A DNA stretch of 60,224 nucleotides from Brevibacterium mcbrellneri ATCC 49030. Its GTDB lineage: Bacteria > Actinomycetota > Actinomycetes > Actinomycetales > Brevibacteriaceae. Every line of letters starts with the position of its first letter. The first letter of the stretch is position 1. The position numbers and the translations under genes were made by a program. Below are positions 50,118 to 59,866 of the stretch, piece by piece. Where the stretch lies: the NCBI RefSeq assembly GCF_000178455.1, contig NZ_ADNU01000074.1:1-60224 (forward strand), written 5' to 3'. Below the pieces are notes generated by a model, which was given only the letters and a program-made list of their open reading frames with translations, searched no databases and was not told the DNA's origin.

Positions 50118-51989
50118 CTACGGAATCCTCTGCTGCACGTCGTTTTCTGACGGTGCTGGTGGGAAGAACGGCGGGCGTGATGGCTCCGGTGCCTCCGACG
50201 GCTCTGGTGATGGCGGTGGCGGCGCCTTAGCGACGCGGATCGTCACCGTCGAGTGCTGATCGGCCGTGGAACCGCCCTGCAGTGACTGCTCAAACACTTC
50301 ACCTTCAGTGTGGTCACTTGTTTCGACTTCCTTGACGTCACACTTCAGCTGCGTCTTCTTGTCTTCAAGCGCACCACAGGCGTCGTCTTTGGTCATGCCA
50401 ATAACGTCGGGTACTTTGACCTTTCCGCTGGACAGCACCAGGTCCACGGTGGACCCAGCCTTCACGGTTGAGCCCTTCTTGGGTTCAGTGCTGAGAACTG
50501 TGCCCTTGTCTTCGTCGGGCGAGTTCTCTTCAATATTGGACCCAGCGTTGAGTCCCACCTTTTCCAGTTCCTGCCGGGCTTGAGCCTCGCTCATGCCCTT
50601 AAGGTCAGGAATCTTTACGTCCTCGGGCCCGGTTGAGACCTTGAGAACAATCGTCTCGCCTTCGGGCACCTCGGTGCCCGGGCCAGGATCAGTGCTGACA
50701 ACGTTTCCTTCTTTAATGTCGTTGTCGGCTACCTCTTCCTCTTTAGCCACCAGGTTGTTTTGCTGCAGGTACGCTTTAGCTTCCTCAACCGACTTGTCGG
50801 AAAGGTCAGCCAGCTGCACGGTGACAATCTCTGGCGGTTTCGACGCTTGGTAAACCCAGAACGCCAAACCTGCCAGCACCAAAACAATCATGGCGATACC
50901 GGTCCACATGAGCCCGCGCCTCTTGCGGTCGCGCTCAGGGTCCGGCTCTTCCTCTTGCACGGTAGCCACCGCCGAGGTCATAATTCCTGGCTCTGTTCCT
51001 GGCTGGGAGGCGTGCGCCGATCCGGAACCGTACTCCGGCTGATAATCAGCTGGAGTGGCCATGACTCGCGTAGCCGTTTCTGAGGCGTACGGCTGGTTCA
51101 TCAGCTGCGTGGTCGCTTCGCTGTCGATGCTCATAGGCCGGCCGTCGCGGGCACACAGGACGTCTTCACGGAATGTGAACGCCTCTTGGTACCGGTCGTC
51201 ACGTTCCTTTTGAAGCGCGTGCATGAGCAGGCGGTCAACAGCCGGGCTTAGATTGTGGTTGAGCTCAGACGGAGCCTTGGGAGTTTCCCCAACGTGCTGA
51301 TACGCAACGGCCAGCTGCGAGTCACCCACAAACGGTGGCCGCCCGGTGAGCAGTTCGTACAGAACGCACGCGGTTGAGTACAGGTCTGACCGTGCATCAA
51401 CCACTTCACCCTTTGCTTGTTCGGGTGACAGGTACTGCGCGGTACCCACAACAGATTGGGTTTGGGTCAGTGAACTGGTGTCTTCCAGTGCACGCGCGAT
51501 CCCAAAGTCCATGACCTTGATGTCACCTTCGGGGGTGAGCATGACGTTGGCGGGTTTGATGTCACGGTGAACAATTCCCTTGCGGTGGGAGTAGTCCAGC
51601 GGTGCCAGTATCCCCGCGACCACGTCTAGGGATTCTTGTGTGGTGAGTGGTCCGTGCTGTGTGATGACTTCTCGGAGGGTCTGTCCTTCGACAAACTCCA
51701 TCACAATGAAGGGAACTTGAACTTCCCCGCCTCCACTTTCAGTGAAGGTTTCTTCTCCCGAGTCGTAGACACCTACAATGCCAGGGTGGTTCAGGCGGGC
51801 TGCTGATTGGGCTTCCCGCTTGATGCGTTCGTGGAATGAAGGGTCACGTGCCAGGTCGGAGCGCAACAGTTTGATCGCGACACGGCGACCCAGCCGGGTG
51901 TCCCACCCAGCGTGTACTTCTGCCATGCCTCCACGGCCGAGTAGCTCTTTGATCTCATATCTACCCGACAGAATTCGCTCGGCGTTCAC
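50118..51989 (-). CDS. pknB: Serine/threonine protein kinase PknB with three PASTA domains
   Basis: This 623-residue receptor kinase couples muropeptide sensing to growth control. The kinase domain is 10-275, with GRGGMAEV, Lys40, HRDIKPAN (141-148) and DFG (161-163). A juxtamembrane segment and one helix (360-380) follow, then PASTA repeats at about 388-453, 457-521 and 524-588. A Pro-rich tail ends it. Mycobacterial PknB has four PASTA repeats; three is common elsewhere. It is the last gene of the seven-gene envelope operon, after a 78-bp gap from pknA with no clear terminator. Confidence 0.96.
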   Translation of the reverse strand: MNAERILSGRYEIKELLGRGGMAEVHAGWDTRLGRRVAIKLLRSDLARDPSFHERIKREAQSAARLNHPGIVGVYDSGEETFTESGGGEVQVPFIVMEFVEGQTLREVITQHGPLTTQESLDVVAGILAPLDYSHRKGIVHRDIKPANVMLTPEGDIKVMDFGIARALEDTSSLTQTQSVVGTAQYLSPEQAKGEVVDARSDLYSTACVLYELLTGRPPFVGDSQLAVAYQHVGETPKAPSELNHNLSPAVDRLLMHALQKERDDRYQEAFTFREDVLCARDGRPMSIDSEATTQLMNQPYASETATRVMATPADYQPEYGSGSAHASQPGTEPGIMTSAVATVQEEEPDPERDRKRRGLMWTGIAMIVLVLAGLAFWVYQASKPPEIVTVQLADLSDKSVEEAKAYLQQNNLVAKEEEVADNDIKEGNVVSTDPGPGTEVPEGETIVLKVSTGPEDVKIPDLKGMSEAQARQELEKVGLNAGSNIEENSPDEDKGTVLSTEPKKGSTVKAGSTVDLVLSSGKVKVPDVIGMTKDDACGALEDKKTQLKCDVKEVETSDHTEGEVFEQSLQGGSTADQHSTVTIRVAKAPPPPSPEPSEAPEPSRPPFFPPAPSENDVQQRIP

Positions 51990-52067
51990 ACTGACCTCCT
52001 AACCACGCATTGTGAATGTTCAACTTTACTGTGCCATGTTCATTAACGCTTAACCTGTTGACCACGC

Positions 52068-53681
52068 CTAGTTTCCGCCTGCTGTCTTTTCAGGTTTAGG
52101 CGCATTGTCGTTGCCTCCGGACCCGTCGCCGTCACCAGAGTCACCAGAGTCGCCTTTGTCCTGGCCGCCGTCAGAGCCGCTTCCGTCAGATCCGGTGCCG
52201 TCAACGCTGCCATTTCCGCCATTGTCGCCACCGTTGTCGCCGGAGTCGCTGCCTTCACCCGGCGCCTGTTTGGTGGGCTTGGGCTTCTGTTTTTGAGTGG
52301 GCTCTGGTTTGGGTTCGGGCTCGCTAGGGCCGGTGGACACTTCGATTGTGACGGTGTCGCCCTCTTCGAACGTGTAACCCCGGTTGCCTTCGCGTACGTT
52401 CACCACGCGCCCGGAGCGTTTTGAGGATTCCACGTCCACGTGCTTGACCTTCAGCCCCAGGTTTTCGAGGTTGCGTTTAGCAGTGGTTGCTGTTTGGCCC
52501 ACGTAGTCGTCGGGGTTGATGGTGACGGTTTTGTTTTCTTCCGTAGGCGTTGCGGTGGCCGTGGTTTCTGGGTTTGGTTCTTCGTCTGTTTTTGCAAATT
52601 GCCACACGGCCCATGCGATCGCTGCTATTGCCAGAATCGACAAAATAACAATCGCAATGGCTGCACCCTTGGATTTCTTTTGGGGTTCCTCCACGTCCGA
52701 GGTGCCCGCCTCCGGGTCTTCCACCACCGGGTTGACCGCGGTTTGGGGGAGTACCTGGGTGGCTTGTGTGGGTGCGGGTTGGTTGAATACGCGGGTGACC
52801 GCTTCCGAGGCCGTTTCTGGCCGCGGGTTCATCTGCGGCACGGCTGCTTCGGCTGCAGCGACGTCACCGGCGATGAGGGCACGCGCTGCGGTTGCTAGAG
52901 CTTTTCCGCTTTCTGGGCGTCCTTCTGGTTTCTTCGACAGGGTAGCGTCAACCAGTCGGCGCACAGGTTCTGACACCGACTGCGGAAGCGGTGGGTGTTT
53001 GCGGTTGACCTGGGCGATTGCGATTTCAACTTGCGATTCGCCAGTAAACGGGCGCACTCCAGCCAGGGCTTCATACAGGATGACACCAAGCGAGTACAGG
53101 TCAGACTGCGGGCGGGACCCTTTACCTGTGGCCTGTTCTGGGGCCAGGTACTGGGCCGTTCCCATGACCTGACCGGTCTTGGTCAGGGGCGCTTGGTCGG
53201 CTACGCGGGCAATCCCAAAGTCAGTGATTTTGACTTTGAAGTCAGGGGTGATGAGCAGGTTTCCCGGCTTGATGTCACGGTGAACAACCCCCGCGTTGTG
53301 CGCGGCGTTCAAGGCTTCGGCAGCCTGTGCCACGATTTCTAGCGCATCCCCTTCGGGCAAACCGCCGTTACGTTCCAGGATCGTGGAAAGCGCTTCACCT
53401 GGCACGTACTCCATGACCAGGTACGGTGCTCCGTCCTCTTCGCCGTAGTCGTACACGGCGGCGATTCCAGGGTGCGAAACCGAACCCATCGAGCGGGCTT
53501 CGGACTTAAAGCGTGCCAGGAAGCCCGGTTCCGTCCGGTACTCTTCCTTCATGATTTTCGCGGCGACTTCACGGTCTAACACGGTGTCTTTGCCGCGCCA
53601 GACTTCGCCCATTCCACCGACGGCGATCCGCCCGGTGAGCTCGTACCTGCTACCCAGACGAGTACCCTTTTGAGGCCTCAT
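52068..53681 (-). CDS. pknA: Serine/threonine protein kinase PknA with one PASTA-like domain
   Basis: This 537-residue transmembrane kinase regulates cell shape and division. The kinase domain is about 13-270, with VGGMGEVW, Lys42, HRDIKPGN (134-141) and DFG (154-156). A membrane helix lies at 339-360. Residues 387-450 look like a single PASTA domain (YVGQTATTAKRNLENLGLKV, then GDTVTIEVSTG). The C-terminal 85 residues are Pro/Lys-rich and then Gly/Ser/Asp-rich low complexity. Mycobacterial PknA lacks extracellular PASTA. The start overlaps the pbpA stop by four bases. Confidence 0.95.
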   Translation of the reverse strand: MRPQKGTRLGSRYELTGRIAVGGMGEVWRGKDTVLDREVAAKIMKEEYRTEPGFLARFKSEARSMGSVSHPGIAAVYDYGEEDGAPYLVMEYVPGEALSTILERNGGLPEGDALEIVAQAAEALNAAHNAGVVHRDIKPGNLLITPDFKVKITDFGIARVADQAPLTKTGQVMGTAQYLAPEQATGKGSRPQSDLYSLGVILYEALAGVRPFTGESQVEIAIAQVNRKHPPLPQSVSEPVRRLVDATLSKKPEGRPESGKALATAARALIAGDVAAAEAAVPQMNPRPETASEAVTRVFNQPAPTQATQVLPQTAVNPVVEDPEAGTSDVEEPQKKSKGAAIAIVILSILAIAAIAWAVWQFAKTDEEPNPETTATATPTEENKTVTINPDDYVGQTATTAKRNLENLGLKVKHVDVESSKRSGRVVNVREGNRGYTFEEGDTVTIEVSTGPSEPEPKPEPTQKQKPKPTKQAPGEGSDSGDNGGDNGGNGSVDGTGSDGSGSDGGQDKGDSGDSGDGDGSGGNDNAPKPEKTAGGN

Positions 53682-55147
53682 TCGTTCACCACCGCTTCCA
53701 TGATTTTCTTCGCAATTGGTCCCGCTACTCGACCGCCGGAGGCTTGGTTCCCTGCATTTCCACCGGATTCCACGACGACTGCGACAGCCACTTGAGGATC
53801 ATCCGCTGGAGCGAAACCAGTGAACCACGCGTGCGGTGCTGCTCCTTGTGCGTGCTGGGCTGTTCCAGTTTTCCCGGCTACCTTCACTCCCGATATCTGC
53901 GCGGCAGTACCGGTTCCTTTATCCACAACGTCGACCATCATGTCGGAGAGTTGACGTGCCGTGTCTTTGGAGATCGGACGCGAGTATTCGCGCGGACGTG
54001 GCTTCTCAATGGTTTCTAGGGTGCGCGCATTGCGAACTTCGGAGATCAGGTTGGGGCGCATTTCTGTGCCACCGTTAGCGATCGCCGCGGTCACCATGCA
54101 CACCTGCAGGGGCGTGGTTTTCACTTCGAACTGTCCAATTGCTGACTGTGCGAGTTCTGGTTCGTTTGGCGATTCAGGGAAGGTCGATGCGCTGACTCGC
54201 AACGGCATGGTGAAGTTGTCGCCAAAACCAAACTTTTCGGCCTGTTTGTTCATCGCGTCAGCACCTAAGTCCATGCCCAGTTTGGCGATAGGAGTGTTGC
54301 ACGATTTCATGATCGCGTGCTTGAGGGTGGCCTTCTTCCCGTCGGCACACGTGGAACCACCCGCGTTTTTGATGGTGTGAGTGGTCTGGGGTAGTTTCAG
54401 CGCGTTTGGTGCGTCGATTTCAGTGTCTTCGTTGTAATCGCCTGATTCGATCGCTGCTGCGGCTGTCACCAGCTTGAACACGCTTCCTGGCGGGTACAAG
54501 TTACCCCCGATTGCGCGGTTGTACAGTGGTCTGTCCGGGTCTTTTAGCGCCGACTTATACGCCGCCTCGGCGTCCTTGCGGTTGTGCGTCGCCATGTCGT
54601 TGGGGTTGAACCCAGGCGTGGACACCATTGCCAGAACCTCACCAGTCTTAGGGTTCATGGCCACGGCCGCACCCTTCTGGCCATCCAGCGCCTGGTACGC
54701 GGCGCGCTGAGCCTTGGGGTTGAGGGTCAGTTCGACGGCGGCACCCGTGGGTTCCTGCCCAGTGAGCCAGCCGGATACCCGGTCGTAGAAGAGTTTGTCG
54801 TCAGTTCCAGCCAGCAGGCTGCCTTCCGTGCGTTCAAGTCCAGTGGCGCCCGAGGTGATCGAAAAGAAGCCTGTTACGGGGCTGTACATTTTGGCTGGGA
54901 GGTTGTCGGATCCGTAAGCCCGTTGGAACTTGTACTGATCGTCGACGGGGGTTGAAAGGGCCACGGGCTCACCATCCACCAGGATGGGGCCACGGTTGCG
55001 CGACAGTTCCTCAAGAACTGTGCGGTTGTTGAGCGGGTTCTCATTTAGTGACTCTGCTGAGAAGTATTGAACGTAGCTGGTGGAACCAAACAGGAACGCG
55101 AACATCACAAAGCCCACGACAGCGACGTGCTTGAGCGGCTTATTCAT
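53678..55147 (-). CDS. pbpA: Penicillin-binding protein PbpA (class B transpeptidase)
   Basis: This 489-residue protein has one N-terminal membrane helix (about 7-25) and cross-links peptidoglycan outside the membrane. The three active-site motifs are SVFK (222-225), SCN (282-284) and KTGT (426-429). The region before Ser222 is the usual dimerisation/pedestal part. It is encoded between the RodA-type glycosyltransferase and PknA with four-base overlaps on both sides, the standard partnership of a SEDS enzyme with a class B PBP. Confidence 0.96.
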   Translation of the reverse strand: MNKPLKHVAVVGFVMFAFLFGSTSYVQYFSAESLNENPLNNRTVLEELSRNRGPILVDGEPVALSTPVDDQYKFQRAYGSDNLPAKMYSPVTGFFSITSGATGLERTEGSLLAGTDDKLFYDRVSGWLTGQEPTGAAVELTLNPKAQRAAYQALDGQKGAAVAMNPKTGEVLAMVSTPGFNPNDMATHNRKDAEAAYKSALKDPDRPLYNRAIGGNLYPPGSVFKLVTAAAAIESGDYNEDTEIDAPNALKLPQTTHTIKNAGGSTCADGKKATLKHAIMKSCNTPIAKLGMDLGADAMNKQAEKFGFGDNFTMPLRVSASTFPESPNEPELAQSAIGQFEVKTTPLQVCMVTAAIANGGTEMRPNLISEVRNARTLETIEKPRPREYSRPISKDTARQLSDMMVDVVDKGTGTAAQISGVKVAGKTGTAQHAQGAAPHAWFTGFAPADDPQVAVAVVVESGGNAGNQASGGRVAGPIAKKIMEAVVNE

Positions 55148-56727
55148 TCGACCTCCTTCTGGTTCAAAACGGTGGTGGGTGCTTCCGACCCAGCTTGGTC
55201 AGTCTGGGCGTCTTCAGCAGCGGAAGTAGAACGAGCGCTGGAAGTGGGGGCCGCCTCGGCGTTGGAACCTCCAGTGCCCTTGCCAGACTTACGTTCCGAC
55301 ACACGGGAAGGCGCAACCCGCAAAACACCCGTAGCGAGCTCTTCCGCAGGGCGACGGGCGTTGTCCGAGGCGCGCAAGAACAGGCCAATGATGATCCAGT
55401 TGGCAACCAGGGAAGAACCACCGGCGGCCAAGAATGGCGTGGTCAGACCCGTGAGCGGGATGAGGCGCGTCACGCCACCCACCACGATGAACGTCTGTAG
55501 CGCGACCGTGAACGAAAGGCCTGCGAGAAGTAGGGTGCCGAATCCGTCACGAAGTTCGGACGCGGTTTTGAATCCACGCTGGAACAAAATGACGTACAGG
55601 ATGAGGATGACGAAAAGCCCAATGAGACCCAGTTCTTCGCCAAGGGAGGCGTAGATGAAGTCGGATTCGGCGTACGGCACCACGTTGGGGCGTCCTTCGC
55701 CCAGACCGGTGCCCACCAGTCCACCCTTAGCCATGCCGAACAAGCCTTGCACCAGTTGGTACGACCCACCTGGTGACTTGTTGTACTCTTCTGGGCTCAA
55801 CGCGTTGAGCCAACCGCTCAGACGCTGGTTGACGTGCGAAAACATTTGCGAGGCGACGACTGCACCGGCAACAAAAAGCGTCAGGCCAATGAGGATCCAC
55901 GACTTCTTGTTCGTAGCGATGTAGAGCATGGCCACGAAGAGTCCAAAGAACAACAGCGACGTTCCCAGGTCACGCTGGAACACCAAGATTCCAACTGACG
56001 CGACCCAAGCGATTGCGATGGGTCCGGTGTCGCGCAAACGGGGGAAGCTCAGACCCAGGAACTTCTTGCCCGCGGCGGTGAGCTGGTCGCGGAACGTCAC
56101 AAGGTAGCCTGCGAAGAAAATGGCCAGGAAAATTTTGGCGAGTTCGCCAGGCTGGAAACTGAAAGGGCCCAAGTGGATCCAAATGCGGGCACCGTTAATG
56201 GTCTTCCCAAGACCTGGAACCAGGGGTAGCACCAGGAGAAGCAACGCAGCCAGGCCAAATGTGTACGTCCAGCGACGCAAAACGCGGTGGTCGCGCACAA
56301 AGATGACGGTGGCAGAGGCCAAAAGCACTCCCAGCGTCATCCAGATGAGCTGGTTGACGGCCACGTGCGTGTCTTTTGCCTGGTCAAGCCTAAAGATCAT
56401 GGCCAAACCCAAGCCGTTGAGAAGCACTGCGATGGGGACGATCACCGGGTCGGCGTACTTGGCGCGCCACCAGGTGACCGCGTGAAGAATGATGCTCAAC
56501 GCAGCCAACCACACTGAGTACTCGATAACGTTGGCTGGAATCTGTTTGTCGGTTCCCAAGCCCACCAGTGCGTACGCACCTGCGGACACAGCAATAGCGA
56601 GCAGAATCAGGAAAAGTTCTGCAATGCGATACGTGCGCGGGCCCTTGGTTTGAGGTGACTGCGCGTTTGCGTTTCGATATGTGCCCTGGTCTCCGCCTGC
56701 GTCAACACTCCACGTGGCAACACTCAT
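55144..56727 (-). CDS. rodA: SEDS-family peptidoglycan glycosyltransferase RodA/FtsW
   Basis: This 527-residue polytopic protein (about 12 helices) polymerises glycan strands with PbpA. Diagnostic parts are GLGLAMIFRLDQ, IWIHLGPFSFQPGELAKIFLAIFFAGYL, QRDLGTSLLFFGLF and FIYASLGEELGLIGLFVIL. A hydrophilic C-terminal tail of about 75 residues is Ser/Ala-rich. The first 35 residues are also hydrophilic. Its start overlaps the pstP stop by four bases. Position in the fha-pstP-pbpA-pkn operon marks it as the RodA-type member. Confidence 0.95.
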   Translation of the reverse strand: MSVATWSVDAGGDQGTYRNANAQSPQTKGPRTYRIAELFLILLAIAVSAGAYALVGLGTDKQIPANVIEYSVWLAALSIILHAVTWWRAKYADPVIVPIAVLLNGLGLAMIFRLDQAKDTHVAVNQLIWMTLGVLLASATVIFVRDHRVLRRWTYTFGLAALLLLVLPLVPGLGKTINGARIWIHLGPFSFQPGELAKIFLAIFFAGYLVTFRDQLTAAGKKFLGLSFPRLRDTGPIAIAWVASVGILVFQRDLGTSLLFFGLFVAMLYIATNKKSWILIGLTLFVAGAVVASQMFSHVNQRLSGWLNALSPEEYNKSPGGSYQLVQGLFGMAKGGLVGTGLGEGRPNVVPYAESDFIYASLGEELGLIGLFVILILYVILFQRGFKTASELRDGFGTLLLAGLSFTVALQTFIVVGGVTRLIPLTGLTTPFLAAGGSSLVANWIIIGLFLRASDNARRPAEELATGVLRVAPSRVSERKSGKGTGGSNAEAAPTSSARSTSAAEDAQTDQAGSEAPTTVLNQKEVE

Positions 56728-58397
56728 GGGTTTTCACCTTGTTCGGCTTGTTGCGCGGGTTGCTGAGGTTGGTTCGGCTGATCAGGTTGGCCCGGCTGCT
56801 GCTGTGTGCCCTGCGCCGGGTTGTTTTCAGGGTTGTTTCCAGGTTCGCCCGGCGCAGAAGGTGCGGGGTCCGTGCTACTGCCGTCCGTTGCGCCACCGCT
56901 AACGCTTTGCTGGCGAGTCTTATCTGCTGCAGAACGCAGATTCTCAACGATCTTCTGGGCTTCGTCGTGACTGGACGCAGGGATCGTCTCTTTCAACCTG
57001 CTCTGCGTGTACGCAGGAAGGTACTCGACTTCGATGTCCGTGGTCTCGTTCAGGTTCGACAGTTTAAACGGCCCCAGGTTCTGCGAAACCCCCTGATAAA
57101 CAGCGACCTTGCCGTTTTCTTCCGTCACGTAATACTGCGACTGAATAAACGCTTTCCCGGCAAACCCGGCCACGATAAGCAAAACAATGACCGCCCCAGC
57201 GATAGCCCACGGAATCCAACGACGGCGAGGTTCCTCGTCAGAGAACTCATCAAAATCGTCAGTGTCAGCGCCAAGATCCTTACGCTTGCGACTCTTGGTC
57301 GCTCGCGCTTTTCCCCGACCGCCCCGCTTACCGTCACCAGCAACGGCCGCGGCCGAACTCGCAGCCGCTCCAACAGCGGTAGTAGAAACCGCCTCGGCGG
57401 TTTCCTCATCAGCGCCGTCACTTGCCTTTTCAGAGTTAGTCGCGGTGCCCGCCCCGGCATCCGAGGCGCCGTCCGCGGGGGTCTCGTCGTCGTGGGAGTT
57501 GGAAGCCACCTCGGCGGTGTCCTCATCCACCTGAGGCAATGCCTCAGTTTCTAAATCCTCAACCGGCGGCGTGTCGTTGTCGACCGTGCCCAGCTGCGCG
57601 AACTGCGGGTTGATCTCAACCGAACCGCCAAACTGGCCCGGGGCATCCAGGTCTTCATCCGTGAGGTCGGTCGCGTCAATAACATCGCCGATCACCACCG
57701 TGATGTTGTCAGCACCCCCGCCTTCGAGCGCCATGTTGACCAGTCTATCCGCGCACTCGCCAGGGTCGTCGATCGAACGCAAAGCCTCTTCGATGACGTC
57801 GAGGTCAGCGAACCCGGTGAGACCGTCGGAACACAGCATCCAACGGTCGCCAATGCGCGCCTCACGCACGGACATGTCAAGCTCAGGAGAGGCTCCCACG
57901 TCACCCAAAACGCGCATCACAACAGAGCGCTGCGGGTGGTATTCGGCCTCTTCAGGGGTGATGCGACCCTCGTCGACCAGCATCTGCACAAACGTGTGGT
58001 CGGTGGTCATCTGCGAAAACGAATCGTCCCGCAACAGGTACGCCCGCGAGTCACCGATGTGTGCCAGGGCCAAACGGTCGTTACACCGCAACAGTGCAGT
58101 GACGGTAGTTCCCATGCCCCCCAGCTGCGGTTCGTCCTCAACTGCGCGCGCAATCCGGTCGTTCGCGTCCAAGATGGTGGAACGCAACGAATCGAGGCTT
58201 TCGCCAGTGTGGTCCCCGTGGTCCAGTGAAGCTAGGCGGGCGACCGCAATTGCAGACGCGACATCGCCACCCGCGTGACCACCCATGCCGTCAGCGATGA
58301 GAAGGAAGTTACGGCCCGCATAACCGGAGTCCTGGTTGTTCTTCCTGACCAGACCCACATTGGACCGTACAGCGCTGTTGAATACAAAATCGGTCAC
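56724..58397 (-). CDS. pstP: PP2C-type protein phosphatase PstP
   Basis: This 557-residue phosphatase reverses PknA/PknB phosphorylation. The catalytic domain is 1-240, with metal-binding DGMGGH (36-41), GDSR (115-118), SDG (190-192) and ADN (229-231). A long acidic, low-complexity cytosolic linker (about 245-390) leads to one membrane helix (393-414), then a short extracytoplasmic part with a Gln/Pro-rich tail. The overlap of four bases with both neighbours points to coupled translation. Confidence 0.95.
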   Translation of the reverse strand: MTDFVFNSAVRSNVGLVRKNNQDSGYAGRNFLLIADGMGGHAGGDVASAIAVARLASLDHGDHTGESLDSLRSTILDANDRIARAVEDEPQLGGMGTTVTALLRCNDRLALAHIGDSRAYLLRDDSFSQMTTDHTFVQMLVDEGRITPEEAEYHPQRSVVMRVLGDVGASPELDMSVREARIGDRWMLCSDGLTGFADLDVIEEALRSIDDPGECADRLVNMALEGGGADNITVVIGDVIDATDLTDEDLDAPGQFGGSVEINPQFAQLGTVDNDTPPVEDLETEALPQVDEDTAEVASNSHDDETPADGASDAGAGTATNSEKASDGADEETAEAVSTTAVGAAASSAAAVAGDGKRGGRGKARATKSRKRKDLGADTDDFDEFSDEEPRRRWIPWAIAGAVIVLLIVAGFAGKAFIQSQYYVTEENGKVAVYQGVSQNLGPFKLSNLNETTDIEVEYLPAYTQSRLKETIPASSHDEAQKIVENLRSAADKTRQQSVSGGATDGSSTDPAPSAPGEPGNNPENNPAQGTQQQPGQPDQPNQPQQPAQQAEQGENP

Positions 58398-58921
58398 GAA
58401 CGTAACTCCACCGTGGTGTTACCTATAGTCACCGGCATGTGTACTCCCAGCGAGGTGGGCGCCTCAAGTTGGTGTTGCCCCATGAACGTGCCGTTCGTTG
58501 AACCCAGGTCCTCCACGTACCAACCGCCTCGGCCGTCCGGGCCGATCTTGGCATGAAAACCACTAGCGAAGTCGTCATCGAGGACCAGAGTGTTCTCGCG
58601 GCTACGTCCCAGCGTAATGGGCGCATCGCCTAATGCAATAACCGTTCCAGAAAGAGGGCCCGAGGTGACCACCAGTTCGCTTGCGAAATTGGAGGGTTGG
58701 TGGGCGGCTGGGGCGGTGGCGTCTGCTGCGGCGCCTGCGCCTACGGGCTGCTGGGTTGCCGGGGCGGACTGCTGTGCTTTGGCGCGCTTGCGGCGCTTGC
58801 CCGCTCTGACTTTGCGCGGGCCGAACAGGTCGCGACTCAGCACGCCTGCCACCATGAACACAAACACCCACATGGCAATAAACAGGCCGAACCGTAGTGC
58901 TACAACGGTGAATTCGGTCAT
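58394..58921 (-). CDS. fhaB: FHA-domain protein FhaB
   Basis: This 175-residue protein has an N-terminal membrane helix (about 8-27), a Lys/Arg/Ala-rich linker and a C-terminal FHA domain (about 90-170). The phosphothreonine-binding landmarks LGRSRENTLVLDD, SGFHAKI and LGSTNGTF are present. It probably recruits phosphorylated partners of PknA/PknB to the envelope complex. Its start overlaps the fhaA stop by four bases. Confidence 0.94.
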   Translation of the reverse strand: MTEFTVVALRFGLFIAMWVFVFMVAGVLSRDLFGPRKVRAGKRRKRAKAQQSAPATQQPVGAGAAADATAPAAHQPSNFASELVVTSGPLSGTVIALGDAPITLGRSRENTLVLDDDFASGFHAKIGPDGRGGWYVEDLGSTNGTFMGQHQLEAPTSLGVHMPVTIGNTTVELRS

Positions 58922-59805
58922 CGACGTCCCATCTCCATGGAACAGAACGTTACCGAAGTATCGCCCGCGGTGAGAGTCACGCCATCAGTGAGTGTGATGG
59001 AGGTGATGCGGTGTCCGTTGTGCAGGGTGCCGTTGGTGGAGCCGAGATCGGTGGCGGTCGCGTGCGTGCCATCGATGGTGATTTCGAAGTGACGGCGAGA
59101 AATTCCTGGGTCGTCCAACACGAAGTCAGCTGATTGCGAACTGCGCCCGAACACAGTAGTGCCCTGCCTCAGCGGAGTGAACTGTCCGTTGACTTTGACC
59201 CCGAAACGCGGGACGGTGCGGCCCCGTACGGGGTTGCCACCACCTCGGGCAGGGTTGGCTGGGGCTCCCGAGGCGGGTGCGGCTTGCGCTGAGGCAGCGG
59301 AGGCCACCACCGGGTTGGCGCCGGTGCGGTGGGCGTTCTGCGCGCTTTCATAAGCCTCTGGCACGATCGGGTTGGAGCGGCTGGGTGGGTCGTAACCACC
59401 TCGGCCGGAAGGTTGCGCAGCCAAGGTGCCGTCAGGGCGGCGGGTGGAGGCGCGCACACGGTAGATGCCGGTGTCCAGATCGTCGGCCGGTTCGAGCGTG
59501 ACGGTCACCGGGCCCACGAAGCTGTAGCCCTGTTCAATCGCGTGCTCGCCAACGACTTGGCGCAGGTCAGCGGTGAGTTCTTCGCTCAAGGAGTCGAGGC
59601 GTTCGAAGTCGCTGGCGGCCAGTTCGATCACGTAGTTGTTCGAGGTGAGCGTGCGTCCGCGGGACACCACAGCGGCGTGTGTGTCTGCTTCCTTCTTGAG
59701 CGCGCCGGCGAGTTCAACAGGTTCAACCTGGGAACGGAAGGCTTTTGCGAAGGTTTGGTTGACGACGCGTTCGATACCTTTTTCGAATCGGTCTAGTACG
59801 CCCAC
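58918..59805 (-). CDS. fhaA: FHA-domain protein FhaA (DUF3662 plus FHA)
   Basis: This 295-residue protein has an N-terminal DUF3662 region (about 1-125, LDRFEKGIERVVNQTFAKAF and QGYSFVGPVTVTLEP). A Pro/Ala/Asn-rich linker follows, then a C-terminal FHA domain with VFGRSSQSADFVLDDPGI, SRRHFEI and DLGSTNGT. It links MurJ-type and kinase signalling in mycobacteria; the same role is inferred here. GTG 59805 is chosen because GGGGGAAG lies six bases upstream and homology begins at that codon; an ATG 57 codons earlier would include the repeat-rich leader. First gene of the envelope operon. Confidence 0.93.
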   Translation of the reverse strand: MGVLDRFEKGIERVVNQTFAKAFRSQVEPVELAGALKKEADTHAAVVSRGRTLTSNNYVIELAASDFERLDSLSEELTADLRQVVGEHAIEQGYSFVGPVTVTLEPADDLDTGIYRVRASTRRPDGTLAAQPSGRGGYDPPSRSNPIVPEAYESAQNAHRTGANPVVASAASAQAAPASGAPANPARGGGNPVRGRTVPRFGVKVNGQFTPLRQGTTVFGRSSQSADFVLDDPGISRRHFEITIDGTHATATDLGSTNGTLHNGHRITSITLTDGVTLTAGDTSVTFCSMEMGRR

Positions 59806-59866
59806 GTTCGCTTCCCCCTGTTCGCTGTCAGGCTGTGTGCCGTTAGCTGTTCCTGCCACACGTTGT

